Part shown: piece after piece, positions 37,960 to 46,348 of the stretch
Layout of the letters: the number at the start of each line of letters is the position of its first letter
Position numbering within the stretch: position 1 is the stretch's first letter
DNA from: an uncultured Alistipes sp.
GTDB taxonomy: Bacteria > Bacteroidota > Bacteroidia > Bacteroidales > Rikenellaceae
Direction: 5' to 3'
Length of the DNA stretch: 64,000 nucleotides
Assembly (NCBI GenBank): GCA_910577475.1
Contig: CAJTLJ010000002.1
Coordinates: forward strand, 124,001 to 188,000
Position numbers and translations under genes: made by a program
The notes under the pieces: generated by a model
Databases searched by the model: none
What the model was told of the DNA's origin: nothing
The model's input: only the letters and a program-made list of their open reading frames with translations

Positions 37960-39756
37960 CTATTCCAGTTCGATGGCGTAGGGGCAGTACATCAGCACGC
38001 CGCGCTGCGAGAGGATCTCCCGAGCCTTCTTATAGGGACCGAAGGCCTCGCCGAGTTCGTTCATGTCGAACCGGGCCTGCAGGCGGGCATTCATGCCGGC
38101 GAAGAAGGCAGCGAAGCCGTCCAGCTCTTCGAGTCGCTCCTCCACCCGGAACTGCTCCAGCCCGGCCTTGTCCGCCGCCACGGCAATGGCCTCTTTCAGA
38201 CCGCCGTAGGAGTCGATCAAACCGATTCCGAGGGCATCCGCGCCCGACCATACACGGCCGCCGGCGATCTCCAGCACCTGCTCGACGGGCAGGTTGCGCC
38301 CCTCGGAGACCTTGCCGGTGAAGCCCTCGTAGATCCGATCCACGTTCCTCATCAGGAACCGCTTCTCCAGCGGAGTCGTCGGGCGGATCGTTCCGAGCAG
38401 GAAACCCTGACCGAAGTCGGCCGCGGCATTCGACTTCACGCCGTCGAAGGTGATGCCGGCCTTTTTCTCCAGCATGCCGCCCGTGACGGGGAAGGCTCCG
38501 AATACACCGATCGAACCGGTAAGGGTCAACCGGTCGGCCACGATCGCATCGGCCGGGCAGGAGATGTAGTAACCTCCCGAAGCGGCATAGCTGCCCATCG
38601 AAACCACGACGGGCTTCTCGGCCTGAAGAAGTTTCATTTCGCGCCATACGACATCCGACGCGAGCGCGCTGCCGCCGGGCGAGTTGACACGCAGCACGAC
38701 CGCCTTGACATCCTCGTCTCCGCGCACCTCGGCTAATTTCGCCGCCAGCGTATTGCCGAAGATCGTCCCCTCCTGGCTGCCCTCGCCGTCGACGATAGAA
38801 CCTTCGGCATAAACGATGGCAATCCGGTCGGCCGTCAGCGTCTCGTAAGCGGGCTTCACCTGCGAAGCGTACTCGCCCAACGTGATGAAGTTGAATTCGT
38901 CGTCGCCGTTCCTCTCCACACCCAGTTCGGCAAATACGCCCTCCATCTCGTCCTCGTAGATCAGACCGTCCACCATGCCGTTCGCCAGCGCATCCTCGGG
39001 CAGCGAGAGCCGAAGGGCGTCGGTCAACTCGTTCAGCTTCCCGACACTCTCGAAACCGCGGCTTTCAGCTACCGTTTCGGCCATCGTATTCCACATGGAG
39101 TTCACCATTTCGGTCATCTGCTCGCGGTTGGCATCGGACATCTTCGTCAGGAAATAGGGCTCCACAGCACTCTTGTATCTGCAGGCCGTCGGACGGAAAA
39201 TCTCGTACTGCACATCCATCTTGTCGAACAGCCCCTTGAAGAAGGGAATCGTGTAGGACATACCCATCCAGGAGATCTCTCCCTCCTTCTGGAGGTAGAT
39301 CCGGTCGGCCGCCGAGGCCAGATAATAACGGCTCTGGCTGTAGGTTTCGTCGTAGGCCACGACGAACTTGCCGCTCTGCCGGAACTCCTCGATGGCGGAG
39401 CGCATCTCCTCTACAACAGCCAGCGAGGCGGTACCCATGCCGCTCATGCGCAGATAGATGCCCTTGATCCGATCATCCTCGCGGGCGGCGTCCAAGGCCT
39501 GTAGCACCTGGTAGAGCGACAGACTTTTGGTCATCTCCAGCGAAGGAAAACTCAACCCTGAGAAGGGGTTCACCGAGGGGGAGTCGGTAATATTCTCCGC
39601 CATATCGATCTTCAGAATGGAGTTCTCCTCCACCCCGACGCCCGACTCCATCGATCCGGCGATTCCCACCAGGACCATGATCCAAATCAGCGCGGTCAGA
39701 AAACTGCCCGCCACGACGGCCAGCAACGCCGCCAGAAAAACTTTCATGAACTTCAT
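37960..39756 (-). CDS. sppA: Signal peptide peptidase SppA, long (67K) type
   Basis: An inner-membrane serine protease that degrades leftover signal peptides. The 598-residue protein has an N-terminal membrane segment (about 8-34) and the duplicated ClpP-like fold of the E. coli-type SppA: Lys195 in CRYKSAVEP (first half) and Ser363 in NSPGGSA (second half) form the Ser/Lys dyad across the two halves, as K209 and S409 do in E. coli. GSYAASGGYYI and GSIGVFG are further family segments. It is transcribed from a promoter carrying a palindrome shared with the exporter at 46.3 kb. Confidence 0.94.
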   Translation of the reverse strand: MKFMKVFLAALLAVVAGSFLTALIWIMVLVGIAGSMESGVGVEENSILKIDMAENITDSPSVNPFSGLSFPSLEMTKSLSLYQVLQALDAAREDDRIKGIYLRMSGMGTASLAVVEEMRSAIEEFRQSGKFVVAYDETYSQSRYYLASAADRIYLQKEGEISWMGMSYTIPFFKGLFDKMDVQYEIFRPTACRYKSAVEPYFLTKMSDANREQMTEMVNSMWNTMAETVAESRGFESVGKLNELTDALRLSLPEDALANGMVDGLIYEDEMEGVFAELGVERNGDDEFNFITLGEYASQVKPAYETLTADRIAIVYAEGSIVDGEGSQEGTIFGNTLAAKLAEVRGDEDVKAVVLRVNSPGGSALASDVVWREMKLLQAEKPVVVSMGSYAASGGYYISCPADAIVADRLTLTGSIGVFGAFPVTGGMLEKKAGITFDGVKSNAAADFGQGFLLGTIRPTTPLEKRFLMRNVDRIYEGFTGKVSEGRNLPVEQVLEIAGGRVWSGADALGIGLIDSYGGLKEAIAVAADKAGLEQFRVEERLEELDGFAAFFAGMNARLQARFDMNELGEAFGPYKKAREILSQRGVLMYCPYAIELE

Positions 39757-39804
39757 ACGCTCGATATTATGCTATTATTACACTTTCGTTCGTTTCTTAC
39801 TCGA

Positions 39805-39857
39805 CAAAGATATAAATAATATTTGAAAAACAAATAAAAATTATCGAAAAACGATAA
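39805..39857 (-). promoter_or_regulatory. sppA promoter with upstream palindrome
   Basis: On the minus strand: palindrome TATCGTTTTTCGATA (39856-39842), 7 bases, TTTG (39834-39831), 18 bases, TATCTTTG (39812-39805). The palindrome and the following bases to -33 are identical to those at 46261-46286. It may be an operator or an upstream activating site. Confidence 0.65.
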
Positions 39858-39898
39858 AATTATTTTAATAATCCTGTCGGTCGAACCGAAAATATCGT

Positions 39899-39906
39899 TA
39901 CCTTTG
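39899..39906 (+). promoter_or_regulatory. -7 promoter box for mrp
   Basis: TACCTTTG is an exact TAnnTTTG box. The start would be near 39913, about 95 bases above the ATG. The leader contains GGCCGGCCCGCCGAGG and CCGCAACCGCACGGCTGCGG, which can fold into hairpins. Confidence 0.55.
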
Positions 39907-40006
39907 CAAAAAGTATAGATACAGGGCCGGCCCGCCGAGGCCGCAACCGCACGGCTGCGGCTCCCCGAACGGGCGCAACGGCCCCGGAAACAGAAAAATA
40001 CGGAAC

Positions 40007-41074
40007 ATGGAAAATTCCATCAAGCAACTGCTGGACGGCATCGTCCATCCCGAGACGGGCGAGGGAATCGTCCGCAGCGGCATCGTCGAAAAAGTAACGG
40101 CCGACACCGAAAAAATCACCGTCACACTCCGCTTCAGAAAGGCTCGCGACCCCTTCGCGCTCAAAATCAAAAACGAGGTAGCCGCCCGGCTCCGGGAGCG
40201 CTACCCCGCCCTGAGCGACCGCATCACGGTCTTCATCCGCGAGGGCGAGGCGCAGCAGCCGGCACAGCCCGCCGAGAAGCGCACCACGACGGACCGCATC
40301 GCCCATATCATCGCCGTCGCTTCGGGCAAGGGCGGAGTAGGCAAATCGACCGTTACGGCCAATCTCGCCGTCACGCTCCGCAACATGGGCTACCGCGTCG
40401 GCATCCTCGACGCCGATATCTACGGACCCTCGCAGCCCAAGATGTTCGGGGCGGAAGGGTACGTGCCCGACGCCGAACACGACGACGCAACGGGCGCGGA
40501 CTATATCCTGCCGGCCGATGCGATGGACATGAAGCTGATGTCCATCGGCTTCTTCATCCGCCCCACCGACGCCCTGATGTGGCGCGGCGCGATGGCTACC
40601 AACGCCCTCAAACAACTCATCCACCAGACGAAGTGGGGTACGCTCGACTTTCTGCTGATCGACATGCCTCCCGGCACGGGCGACATCCACCTCTCGATCC
40701 TCTCGGAGCTGAAGCTCTCGGGGGCGGTCATCGTCTCCACGCCGCAGCAGGTGGCCGTCGCCGACGTGGTGCGGGGCGTGGAGATGTTCCGCCACGAACA
40801 GGTAAACGTACCCGTGCTGGGCATTGTGGAAAACATGGCCTGGTTCACCCCCGCCGAACTGCCCGAGAACCGCTACTACCTCTTCGGACGGGGCGGAGCG
40901 AGGGAGTATGCCCGCGCGAACGGAATCGACTTTCTGGGAGAAATACCTATCGTTCAATCCGTTATGGAGGGGGCGGACGGCGGCGCTCCGGCGGTTTTGA
41001 ACGACGAACGGGTCGAGCGTTACTACCGGGAAATCTGTTCACGAATTGTCGAAAACACCCTGAAAAGTTGTTGA
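40007..41074 (+). CDS. mrp: Mrp/NBP35-family P-loop ATPase (Fe-S carrier)
   Basis: A 355-residue protein with an N-terminal FSCA/DUF59 domain (residues 1-85) and a MinD-like ATPase domain (about 100-355) with Walker A SGKGGVGKST, DADIYGPSQPKMFG and IDMPPGTGD. Mrp proteins carry or insert Fe-S clusters. The CxxC pair that bridges the cluster in ApbC and NBP35 is absent: the expected place reads VENMAWFTPAELPENRYY. The only nearby Cys is at the C-terminus (KSC). Cluster binding must therefore differ or be lost, as I believe is usual in Bacteroidetes members. It is divergent from sppA. Confidence 0.92.
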   Translation: MENSIKQLLDGIVHPETGEGIVRSGIVEKVTADTEKITVTLRFRKARDPFALKIKNEVAARLRERYPALSDRITVFIREGEAQQPAQPAEKRTTTDRIAHIIAVASGKGGVGKSTVTANLAVTLRNMGYRVGILDADIYGPSQPKMFGAEGYVPDAEHDDATGADYILPADAMDMKLMSIGFFIRPTDALMWRGAMATNALKQLIHQTKWGTLDFLLIDMPPGTGDIHLSILSELKLSGAVIVSTPQQVAVADVVRGVEMFRHEQVNVPVLGIVENMAWFTPAELPENRYYLFGRGGAREYARANGIDFLGEIPIVQSVMEGADGGAPAVLNDERVERYYREICSRIVENTLKSC

Positions 41075-41472
41075 CAAACCGTTGAAACCCGGTAAAAAAC
41101 TATTCACAACTCAGGGGGTCGAAAATTTGGAAAACGGGAAATCGTGATTATACGGCCATGATTCGGAAAAGTCCAAAAAAAGTTTTCACAAGTTGTAGCA
41201 ACGGTTTTCCCCTACATTTCCGGAGCGGATGTTTATAAAAACGGAGTGTGGAAAAGTGGAAAAACTTTTTAACAGCTGTTCAAACTCCGAAAATGAAGTC
41301 GCCTAACGAACTTGAAAAGAGCGAAGGAGAGAAGAGATGAAATAAACAATGCACCGACGATATGTGGACAACGAAACTCTTATAAAACTTATTCACACTA
41401 TCGACAGCGTTATATATTCTTCTTTCTTTTATATAATTAAATATTAAAAGTAAAAAATAAAGAAAAAGAGAG
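41075..41472. other. Candidate chromosomal replication origin (oriC)
   Basis: The 404-base gap between mrp and nadA is A/T-rich and holds several DnaA-box-like 9-mers: CTATTCACA (41100-41108), TGTGGAAAA (41247-41255), TGTGGACAA (41363-41371) and TTATTCACA (41389-41397), the last an exact TTATnCACA. The first three each differ from it by one base. Next to the last box is an almost pure A/T stretch (about 41408-41466, TATATAATTAAATATTAAAA), a plausible unwinding element. No credible ORF is present. To the right nearly all genes run rightwards, and base skew appears to change sign here. Confidence 0.6.
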
Positions 41473-41478
41473 TTGACA

Positions 41479-42417
41479 ATGACCGAACCCAACGAAAAAC
41501 TCCTGCAACGGATCGAGGAGTTGAAAAAGAAGAAACGGGCCGTGATCCTGGCGCACTACTATACGACCCCCGAGGTGCAGGCGGCCGCCGACTTTCTGGG
41601 CGACTCGCTCGCCCTCTCGGTCGAGGCGCAGTCGGTGGATGCCGACATCATCCTCTTCGCCGGCGTTCACTTCATGGCCGAGACGGCCAAGGTGCTCTGC
41701 CCCGAAAAGAGGGTCCTGATTCCCTGCCCCGAAGCGGGCTGCTCGCTGGCCGAGTCGTGCGATGCCGCCGACTTCGCACGCTTCAAGAGCCGCTACCCTG
41801 GCCATACGGTGGTCTCCTACGTCAATACGACGGTCGGGGTAAAGGCGCTCACCGACATCTGCTGCACCTCGTCGAACGCCCTGAAGATCGTCGAGTCGAT
41901 CCCCCGCGACCAGCCCGTGATCTTCGCTCCCGACCGCAATCTGGGCTCCTATATCCAAAAGCTCACCGGACGCGACAACATGGTCCTTTGGGACGGGGCC
42001 TGCCACGTGCACGAGGAGTTCTCGCTCGAAAAGATCCTCGAACTGAAGCGCGAGCATCCCGACGCCCGCGTGGTCGTGCACCCCGAATGCAAGGCCCATC
42101 TGGTGGCTGCGGCCGATTTCGTGGGCTCCACGGCGGCCATCCTCGACTACTGCGGCAAGTGCGGCGGCGACTGCTTCATCGTCGTCACCGAGCCGGGCAT
42201 TCTGGCCGAGATGCGGAAGCGATACCCCGGAAAGCGGTTCATCCCCGCACCTCCTATGGACTCGACCTGCGGTTGCAACGAGTGCCGCTACATGAAGATG
42301 GTGACGCTGGAAAACATCGCCGCCTGCCTGGAGAACGAAGGTCCCGAGATCACGCTCGACGAGGAGACCCGCCGCAAGGCCGAACGCTCGATCCGGAACA
42401 TGATCGCCGTCCGCTGA
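41479..42417 (+). CDS. nadA: Quinolinate synthase A
   Basis: A 4Fe-4S enzyme condensing iminoaspartate with dihydroxyacetone phosphate to quinolinate in NAD synthesis. The 312-residue protein has three family segments with candidate cluster cysteines: DICCTSSNA, CGKCGGDC and the terminal DSTCGCNECRYMKM. The opening KRAVILAHYYTTPEVQ is typical. ATG at 41479 is chosen over a TTG at 41473. It begins immediately beside the A/T-rich candidate origin. nadB and nadC are not in the window. Confidence 0.96.
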   Translation: MTEPNEKLLQRIEELKKKKRAVILAHYYTTPEVQAAADFLGDSLALSVEAQSVDADIILFAGVHFMAETAKVLCPEKRVLIPCPEAGCSLAESCDAADFARFKSRYPGHTVVSYVNTTVGVKALTDICCTSSNALKIVESIPRDQPVIFAPDRNLGSYIQKLTGRDNMVLWDGACHVHEEFSLEKILELKREHPDARVVVHPECKAHLVAAADFVGSTAAILDYCGKCGGDCFIVVTEPGILAEMRKRYPGKRFIPAPPMDSTCGCNECRYMKMVTLENIAACLENEGPEITLDEETRRKAERSIRNMIAVR

Positions 42418-42473
42418 TCCTGAGGCCGGAAAACGAAAGAGAGACAATTCAAACATAATTTTAAGGTAAGAAA

Positions 42474-44600
42474 ATGAAAAAACTGATCGCCTTTGCGGCA
42501 GCCGTGACGGTTGCCTTTACGGCTGCGGCCGACGAGGGTATGTGGCTGCTGCCCTACCTCCAGAAAATGAACGGCAAGGATATGAAATCCAAGGGTTGCA
42601 AACTGTCGCCCGAGGAGATCTATTCGGCCAACCGCTCCTCGCTCAAGGATGCCATCGTAATCTTCGGCGGCGGGTGTACGGGCGAGATCGTCTCGCCCGA
42701 GGGTCTGCTCTTCACCAACCACCATTGCGGTTACGGCTCCATCCAGGCCCTTTCGTCGGTCGAGCACGACTACCTGAAGTACGGCTTCTGGGCCATGTCG
42801 AACGAGGAGGAGCTTCCCGTCGAGGGGCTGGCCGTGCGCTTCATCCGCGAGATCCGCGACGTGACCCCCGAGCTGGTGGGCAACGTCCCCTCCATCGCCG
42901 GCGAGCAGGAGTATCGCAGCATCGTGGAGCAGAATCGCAAGGCGCTGCTGGAGCAGCTCCAGGCAGAGCATCCCGACAAGGAGGTGATCGTGCGCAGCTT
43001 CTTCGGCGGCAACCAGTACTTCGCCTTCATCATCGATGTGTTCCGCGACGTGCGTCTGGTGGGCACTCCCCCGTCGTCGATCGGCAAGTTCGGCGGCGAG
43101 ACCGACAACTGGATGTGGCCGCGCCATACGGGCGACTTCTCCATTTTCCGTGTCTATGCCGACCGGGAGAACAAACCGGCCGCCTATTCGCCCGACAACG
43201 TGCCCTACAAGGCCGAGAAGTACCTGACCGTATCGACCAAGGGCTACAAGGAGGGCGACTTCACGATGATTATGGGATTCCCCGGCTCGACCCAGCGCTA
43301 CATGACTTCCTATGAGATCGACAACATGCTCGACATCGAGAATCCGCAGCGCATCTTCATCCGCGGCGAGCGTCAGGCCATCCTGAAGGAGGATATGGCC
43401 GCCAGCGACAAGGTGCGGATCCAATACGCCTCGAAATATGCCGGCTCGTCCAACTACTGGAAAAACTCCATCGGCATGTCGCGCGGTCTGAAGCGGCTCA
43501 ACGTCAAGGCCAAGAAGCAGGAGCAGGAGGCCTCGTTCCGCAGATGGGCCGCCGAGAATACCCTGCCCGAGGAGGGATACATCGATGCGCTGGACAAGAT
43601 CGAACGCGCCGTGAAGGGCAACTCGGAGCCGAAGGCGCTGCGTCAGTACCTGGGCGAGGCGTTCTACAACGCCGTGGAGATTCTGGTTCCCGGCCGCACC
43701 ATCGAGCGGCTGGCGGCCAAGGGCGATACGATCCCCGTCGAGCAGGTGCGCGACCTCCGGGAGGCTTTCGCCGACTGGTACGGCGATTACAGCCCCTCGA
43801 CCGACCGCAAGGTGGCCAAGCGGATGCTTACCATCGCCCGGGAGAACATGAAACGCCTGCCCTCGTTCTACACCGAGATCATCGACAAGGAGTTCGGCGG
43901 CGACATCGACGCCTATGTCGACGACCTCTACGACCGTTCGGTCGTTGCCGACGAGCAGAAGACCCTGGCGCTGCTGGAGAACTGGTCGGCAGCGGAGGTG
44001 GCCGACGATCCGGTCTTCCGTCTCGTGCGCTCGATCGACGCCTTCTCCGAGACCGTCGAGCTCGATCCGGAATTGCAGGCGCTCTACGCCGAGGGTCACC
44101 GCAAGTACATTGCCGGTCTGATGCGTCAGTTCCCCGACAAGTCGTGGGCTTCGGATGCCAATTTCACGATCCGTCTGACCTATGGACAGGTGCTCCCCTA
44201 TCGTCCGGCCGACGGTGTGAAGTACGACTACTACACCACGCTGAAGGGTGTGATGGAGAAGGAGAACCCCGACAACGCCGAGTTCGTCGTGCCTGCGAAG
44301 CTGCGCGAGCTCTACGAGGCGGGCGATTACGGCCGCTATGCCAACGAGCGGGGCGAACTGCCCGTCGCTTTCCTGGCAAACTGCGATATCACGGGCGGCA
44401 ACTCCGGCTCGCCCATCATGAACGGCCGCGGCGAGCTGATCGGTCTGGCTTTCGACGGCAACTGGGAGGCGATGTCGGGCGACGTGGCCTTCGAGCCCGA
44501 GTTGCAGCGCACCATTTCGGTCGATGTCCGCTACGTGCTCTTCATCATCGACAAGTTCGCCGGAGCCGGCTGGCTGCTGGATGAGATGAACATCAGGTAA
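42474..44600 (+). CDS. S46-family dipeptidyl peptidase (DPP7-like)
   Basis: A periplasmic serine exopeptidase releasing dipeptides from peptides, central to peptide-based nutrition in this phylum. The 708-residue protein has a signal peptide (1-19), the His pair in TNHHCGYG (His83/His84), the Asp segment GETDNWMWPRHTGDFSIFRVY and nucleophile Ser644 in GGNSGSP. The residue 18 places after the nucleophile is Gly (FDGNWE); DPP7-type enzymes, which prefer hydrophobic P1 residues, have Gly there, whereas DPP11 (acidic P1) has Arg. DPP7-like specificity is therefore inferred. It lies 56 bases after nadA. Confidence 0.92.
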   Translation: MKKLIAFAAAVTVAFTAAADEGMWLLPYLQKMNGKDMKSKGCKLSPEEIYSANRSSLKDAIVIFGGGCTGEIVSPEGLLFTNHHCGYGSIQALSSVEHDYLKYGFWAMSNEEELPVEGLAVRFIREIRDVTPELVGNVPSIAGEQEYRSIVEQNRKALLEQLQAEHPDKEVIVRSFFGGNQYFAFIIDVFRDVRLVGTPPSSIGKFGGETDNWMWPRHTGDFSIFRVYADRENKPAAYSPDNVPYKAEKYLTVSTKGYKEGDFTMIMGFPGSTQRYMTSYEIDNMLDIENPQRIFIRGERQAILKEDMAASDKVRIQYASKYAGSSNYWKNSIGMSRGLKRLNVKAKKQEQEASFRRWAAENTLPEEGYIDALDKIERAVKGNSEPKALRQYLGEAFYNAVEILVPGRTIERLAAKGDTIPVEQVRDLREAFADWYGDYSPSTDRKVAKRMLTIARENMKRLPSFYTEIIDKEFGGDIDAYVDDLYDRSVVADEQKTLALLENWSAAEVADDPVFRLVRSIDAFSETVELDPELQALYAEGHRKYIAGLMRQFPDKSWASDANFTIRLTYGQVLPYRPADGVKYDYYTTLKGVMEKENPDNAEFVVPAKLRELYEAGDYGRYANERGELPVAFLANCDITGGNSGSPIMNGRGELIGLAFDGNWEAMSGDVAFEPELQRTISVDVRYVLFIIDKFAGAGWLLDEMNIR

Positions 44601-44605
44601 TCCGG

Positions 44606-45289
44606 ATGGAACTCGACGCATTGGTGGCGTGGCTGCACGAACAGGCCGATCCCGACTTTCGGGCCGGGATGGCCCGTTTCGGCATCCCTTCGGGTCGTAC
44701 GCTGGGGATTCGCATTCCCCGGCTGCGCGCCGAAGCGAAGCGGATCGGCCGCAGCCACGACCTGGCGCTGGCGCTCTACCGCGAGAATATCCACGAGGCG
44801 AAGATTCTCGCCTCGATGATCGCCGAGCCGGAGCTGTTCACACCCGGGCAGATGGACGAGTGGGTCGCGGATTTCGATTCGTGGGATATCTGCGACCAGT
44901 GCTGCATGAATCTTTTCCGCCACCGTCCCTACGCCTACGACAAGGCGGCCGAGTATATGCAGGCCGAACGGCTCTTCACCCGACGGGCCGGATTCGCCCT
45001 GCTGGCTACGCTGGCCGTCGGGGACAAGAGGAGTCCGGACGACCGTTTTCTGGCCTTTTTCCCGGCCATCGAGCAGTGTGCCCTGTCGGATGATCGGGAT
45101 GCCATCAAAAAGGCCGTGAACTGGGCGTTGCGTCAGATTGGCAAGAGAAATGCAACCCTCTATCCCGAGGCGCTGCGGCTGGCGGAACGGCTGGCCGCTT
45201 CGGAGTGTCGCACGGCCCGCTGGATCGGCCGCGATGCCGTGCGGGAGTTCGGACTGGAGCGGGTGCGCCTTCGTGCCGGAGTGAAATGA
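44606..45289 (+). CDS. DNA alkylation repair protein, AlkD-like
   Basis: A 227-residue all-helical HEAT-repeat protein of the AlkD family (PF08713 type): GRTLGIRIPRLRAEAKRI near residue 30, then EAKILASMIAEPE and WVADFDSWDICDQCCMNLF. AlkD enzymes excise N3- and N7-alkylated purines. Conserved Trp and Asp of the active cleft are plausible in DFDSWDICD, but activity is not proven; several homologues are non-catalytic. The gene starts 5 bases after the S46 peptidase stop and is likely co-transcribed. Confidence 0.85.
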   Translation: MELDALVAWLHEQADPDFRAGMARFGIPSGRTLGIRIPRLRAEAKRIGRSHDLALALYRENIHEAKILASMIAEPELFTPGQMDEWVADFDSWDICDQCCMNLFRHRPYAYDKAAEYMQAERLFTRRAGFALLATLAVGDKRSPDDRFLAFFPAIEQCALSDDRDAIKKAVNWALRQIGKRNATLYPEALRLAERLAASECRTARWIGRDAVREFGLERVRLRAGVK

Positions 45290-45310
45290 ACCGTAAAAAA
45301 AGTATGAATT

Positions 45311-46123
45311 ATGACCGAATTGTTTTCCGTCGAGGATAAAGTGATCGTCATCACGGGAGCTACGGGCGTGCTGGGGCGCAGCATGGTGCGACATTTCGCC
45401 CGCGAGGGGGCGAAGATCGTCTTGTTGGGCCGCGACCGGAAAGTGGGCGACGAGCAGGTAGGCGAAGTGGAGCGCGAAGGCGGCAGCGCGATTTTTCTTG
45501 CCACCGACGTGACCGACAAGGCCGTCGTCGAGCGGAACCATGCCGATATCATGCGCATCTACGGCCGGATCGACGTGTTGATAAACGGTGCCGGAGGCAA
45601 TATGCCCGGAGCGACCATCGCTCCCGACCAGACCCTTTTCGATCTGGACGTCGAGGCGATGCGCCGTGTTGTGGATCTCAATCTCTTCGGTACGGTGATT
45701 CCCACCCTCGTCTTCGCACGGGCGATGGTGGAGCAGGGGAGCGGATCGATCGTCAATATCTCCTCCGAATCTGCACTGAGACCCCTGACCCGCGTGGCGG
45801 GTTATGGCGTGGCGAAGGCGGCCGTGGTCAACTTCACGAAATACATGTGTACGGAGCTGGCCCGCAAGTTCGGACCGGGACTGCGCATCAACGCCATCGC
45901 CCCGGGTTTCTTTCTGACCGAACAGAACCGCACTCTGCTGACGAATCCCGACGGATCGCTGACGCCGCGGGCCGAGTCGATCCTGGCCCATACGCCCTAC
46001 GGACGGTTCGGCGAACCCGAGGAGTTGCTGGGAACCTTGCAGTGGCTCGCTTCCGACGCCTCGAAGTTCGTGAGCGGTACGGTGACGGTGATCGACGGCG
46101 GTTTCGATGCCTTCTCGATCTGA
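45311..46123 (+). CDS. Short-chain dehydrogenase, D-mannonate oxidoreductase type
   Basis: A 270-residue SDR with the cofactor motif TGATGVLG (about residues 15-22), NGAGGN, catalytic Ser in NISSES and YxxxK in YGVAKAAV. The GGNMPGATIAPDQTLFDLD segment is what I associate with SDR-type D-mannonate (fructuronate) reductases of Bacteroidetes, which act in hexuronate breakdown. No other uronate gene (uxuA, uxaC) is nearby, so the substrate is an inference from sequence only. It follows the AlkD-like gene by 21 bases and ends before an intrinsic terminator. Confidence 0.85.
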   Translation: MTELFSVEDKVIVITGATGVLGRSMVRHFAREGAKIVLLGRDRKVGDEQVGEVEREGGSAIFLATDVTDKAVVERNHADIMRIYGRIDVLINGAGGNMPGATIAPDQTLFDLDVEAMRRVVDLNLFGTVIPTLVFARAMVEQGSGSIVNISSESALRPLTRVAGYGVAKAAVVNFTKYMCTELARKFGPGLRINAIAPGFFLTEQNRTLLTNPDGSLTPRAESILAHTPYGRFGEPEELLGTLQWLASDASKFVSGTVTVIDGGFDAFSI

Positions 46124-46196
46124 ACGGACAGAGGATTCTCATCGGAAAAACGCTTGAAGAAAAAATGATTAATTAATTGGTATATATTGTATTATA

Positions 46197-46225
46197 AAAA
46201 AGCCCGGACCGCATCCGGGCTTTTT
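46197..46225 (+). terminator. Intrinsic terminator after the SDR gene
   Basis: GCCCGGA (46202-46208) pairs with TCCGGGC (46214-46220), flanked by AAAAA before and TTTTT after. It is a classical terminator about 75 bases after the SDR stop. Confidence 0.88.
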
Positions 46226-46260
46226 CGTCGTCATCGCTGTCCGTTTTGAAAACAAAAAAA

Positions 46261-46312
46261 TATCGTTTTTCGATAATTTTTATTTGTTTTTCAGAATTAA
46301 ATCGTATATTTG
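46261..46312 (+). promoter_or_regulatory. Exporter promoter with palindrome shared with sppA
   Basis: Palindrome TATCGTTTTTCGATA (46261-46275), 7 bases, TTTG (46283-46286), 18 bases, TATATTTG (46305-46312). Spacings are the same as at the sppA promoter, and the stretch from palindrome to -33 is identical there. The start would be near 46319. Confidence 0.7.
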
Positions 46313-46348
46313 TACATCCGATTATCCATTGTAAACAGAGTACAGGTT

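Noticed and set aside
41280..41492. Small hydrophobic ORF on the minus strand in the candidate origin
   Set aside because: Its hydrophobicity comes from the A/T-rich unwinding stretch; it overlaps the nadA start and has no good start context.
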